Assembly (NCBI GenBank): GCA_018660825.1
Contig: JABJJO010000077.1
Coordinates: forward strand, 1-64,000
Length of the DNA stretch: 64,000 nt
Direction: 5' to 3'
Source: Planctomycetaceae bacterium
Lineage (GTDB): Bacteria; Planctomycetota; Planctomycetia; Pirellulales; Pirellulaceae
Below are positions 63,948-64,000 of the stretch, piece by piece. A program made the position numbers and the translations under genes. The notes beneath the pieces were generated by a model. It searched no databases, was not told the DNA's origin, and saw nothing but the letters and a program-made list of their open reading frames with translations. Position 1 is the first letter of the stretch; the number at the start of each line of letters is the position of its first letter.

Positions 63948-64000
63948 ATGACCGATTACAATATCCACGTTTGGCGACAAGCAGCGACGGACAAACCCGG
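63948..64000 (+). CDS. sdhB: Succinate dehydrogenase iron-sulfur subunit, N-terminal fragment
   Basis: The ATG at 63948 directly follows the sdhA stop. Only 17 residues are visible before the window ends (MTDYNIHVWRQAATDKP), a typical SdhB beginning with a short ferredoxin-like strand. Identity rests on position after sdhCA. Confidence 0.75.
   Translation, partial: MTDYNIHVWRQAATDKP

Overview
This window looks like chromosomal DNA from a marine or freshwater planctomycete (Pirellulales-like), judged by gene content only. Marker families are PVC-type beta-propeller/c-type haem proteins with CxxCH motifs, a DUF1080-ThuA fusion, two secreted PQQ-like beta-propellers, a dockerin protein with a LEPR-XLL-like N-terminal motif, phytanoyl-CoA dioxygenase family proteins, a formylmethanofuran:tetrahydromethanopterin formyltransferase, and many secreted or lipoprotein hypotheticals. 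Base composition looks even throughout. I saw no rRNA, tRNA, insertion sequence, prophage or CRISPR array.

Layout. 1-1.8 kb: a 5'-truncated acidic protein with a pentapeptide repeat tract, then a membrane-anchored hypothetical. 1.8-7.2 kb: an AI-2E-type transporter facing a three-gene module (flippase-like UPF0104 protein, GT2 polyprenyl-phosphate glycosyltransferase, GT-C-like membrane protein) likely to glycosylate something outside the cytoplasmic membrane. 7.4-11.5 kb: a zinc-ribbon miniprotein, then a minus-strand run of HEAT/jelly-roll protein, PQQ-like propeller and aroA. 11.8-16.6 kb: SGNH-like protein and a large haem-binding propeller protein. 16.6-24.7 kb: surface proteins, tandem Cys/Met-metabolism PLP enzymes, a PhyH protein and a lipoprotein. 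24.9-31.1 kb: a PQQ-like protein, an uncharacterised membrane protein/TIM-barrel-like pair and the dockerin protein. 31.1-39.2 kb: phosphofructokinase, sugar isomerase/epimerase, PhyH, the DUF1080-ThuA-propeller fusion, a separate cytochrome c and a 48-residue membrane miniprotein, probably a carbohydrate-oxidation operon or two. 39.2-64 kb: mostly housekeeping genes: TerC, selD, queC, LemA, a WYL regulator, thrC, an Nramp-like carrier, a DUF885 peptidase, a HAD phosphatase, 5-formyl-THF cyclo-ligase, ftr, a GNAT, a UvrD/PcrA helicase, RluA, a Ca2+/Na+ exchanger, cysK, a ferritin-like protein and sdhCAB (sdhB is cut by the window edge).

Most notable is selD. The gene starts at 40139, not after the in-frame TGA at 40193. 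That TGA sits exactly where SelD has its catalytic Cys/Sec, and a bacterial SECIS-like hairpin with an AGGUU loop follows, so SelD here is itself a selenoprotein and the organism must have the Sec insertion machinery. Other points: a perfect 16-bp inverted repeat inside the WYL regulator gene; two miniproteins (48 aa at 39013, 47 aa at 60320) whose ends overlap neighbouring genes; an Nramp-like transporter with a roughly 230-residue insertion and no DPGN motif; and an SGNH-like protein lacking the GDS nucleophile block.

Many starts given here are internal to the longest open frame, moved to an ATG with a Shine-Dalgarno sequence or signal peptide; the reason is stated in the entry where it matters.
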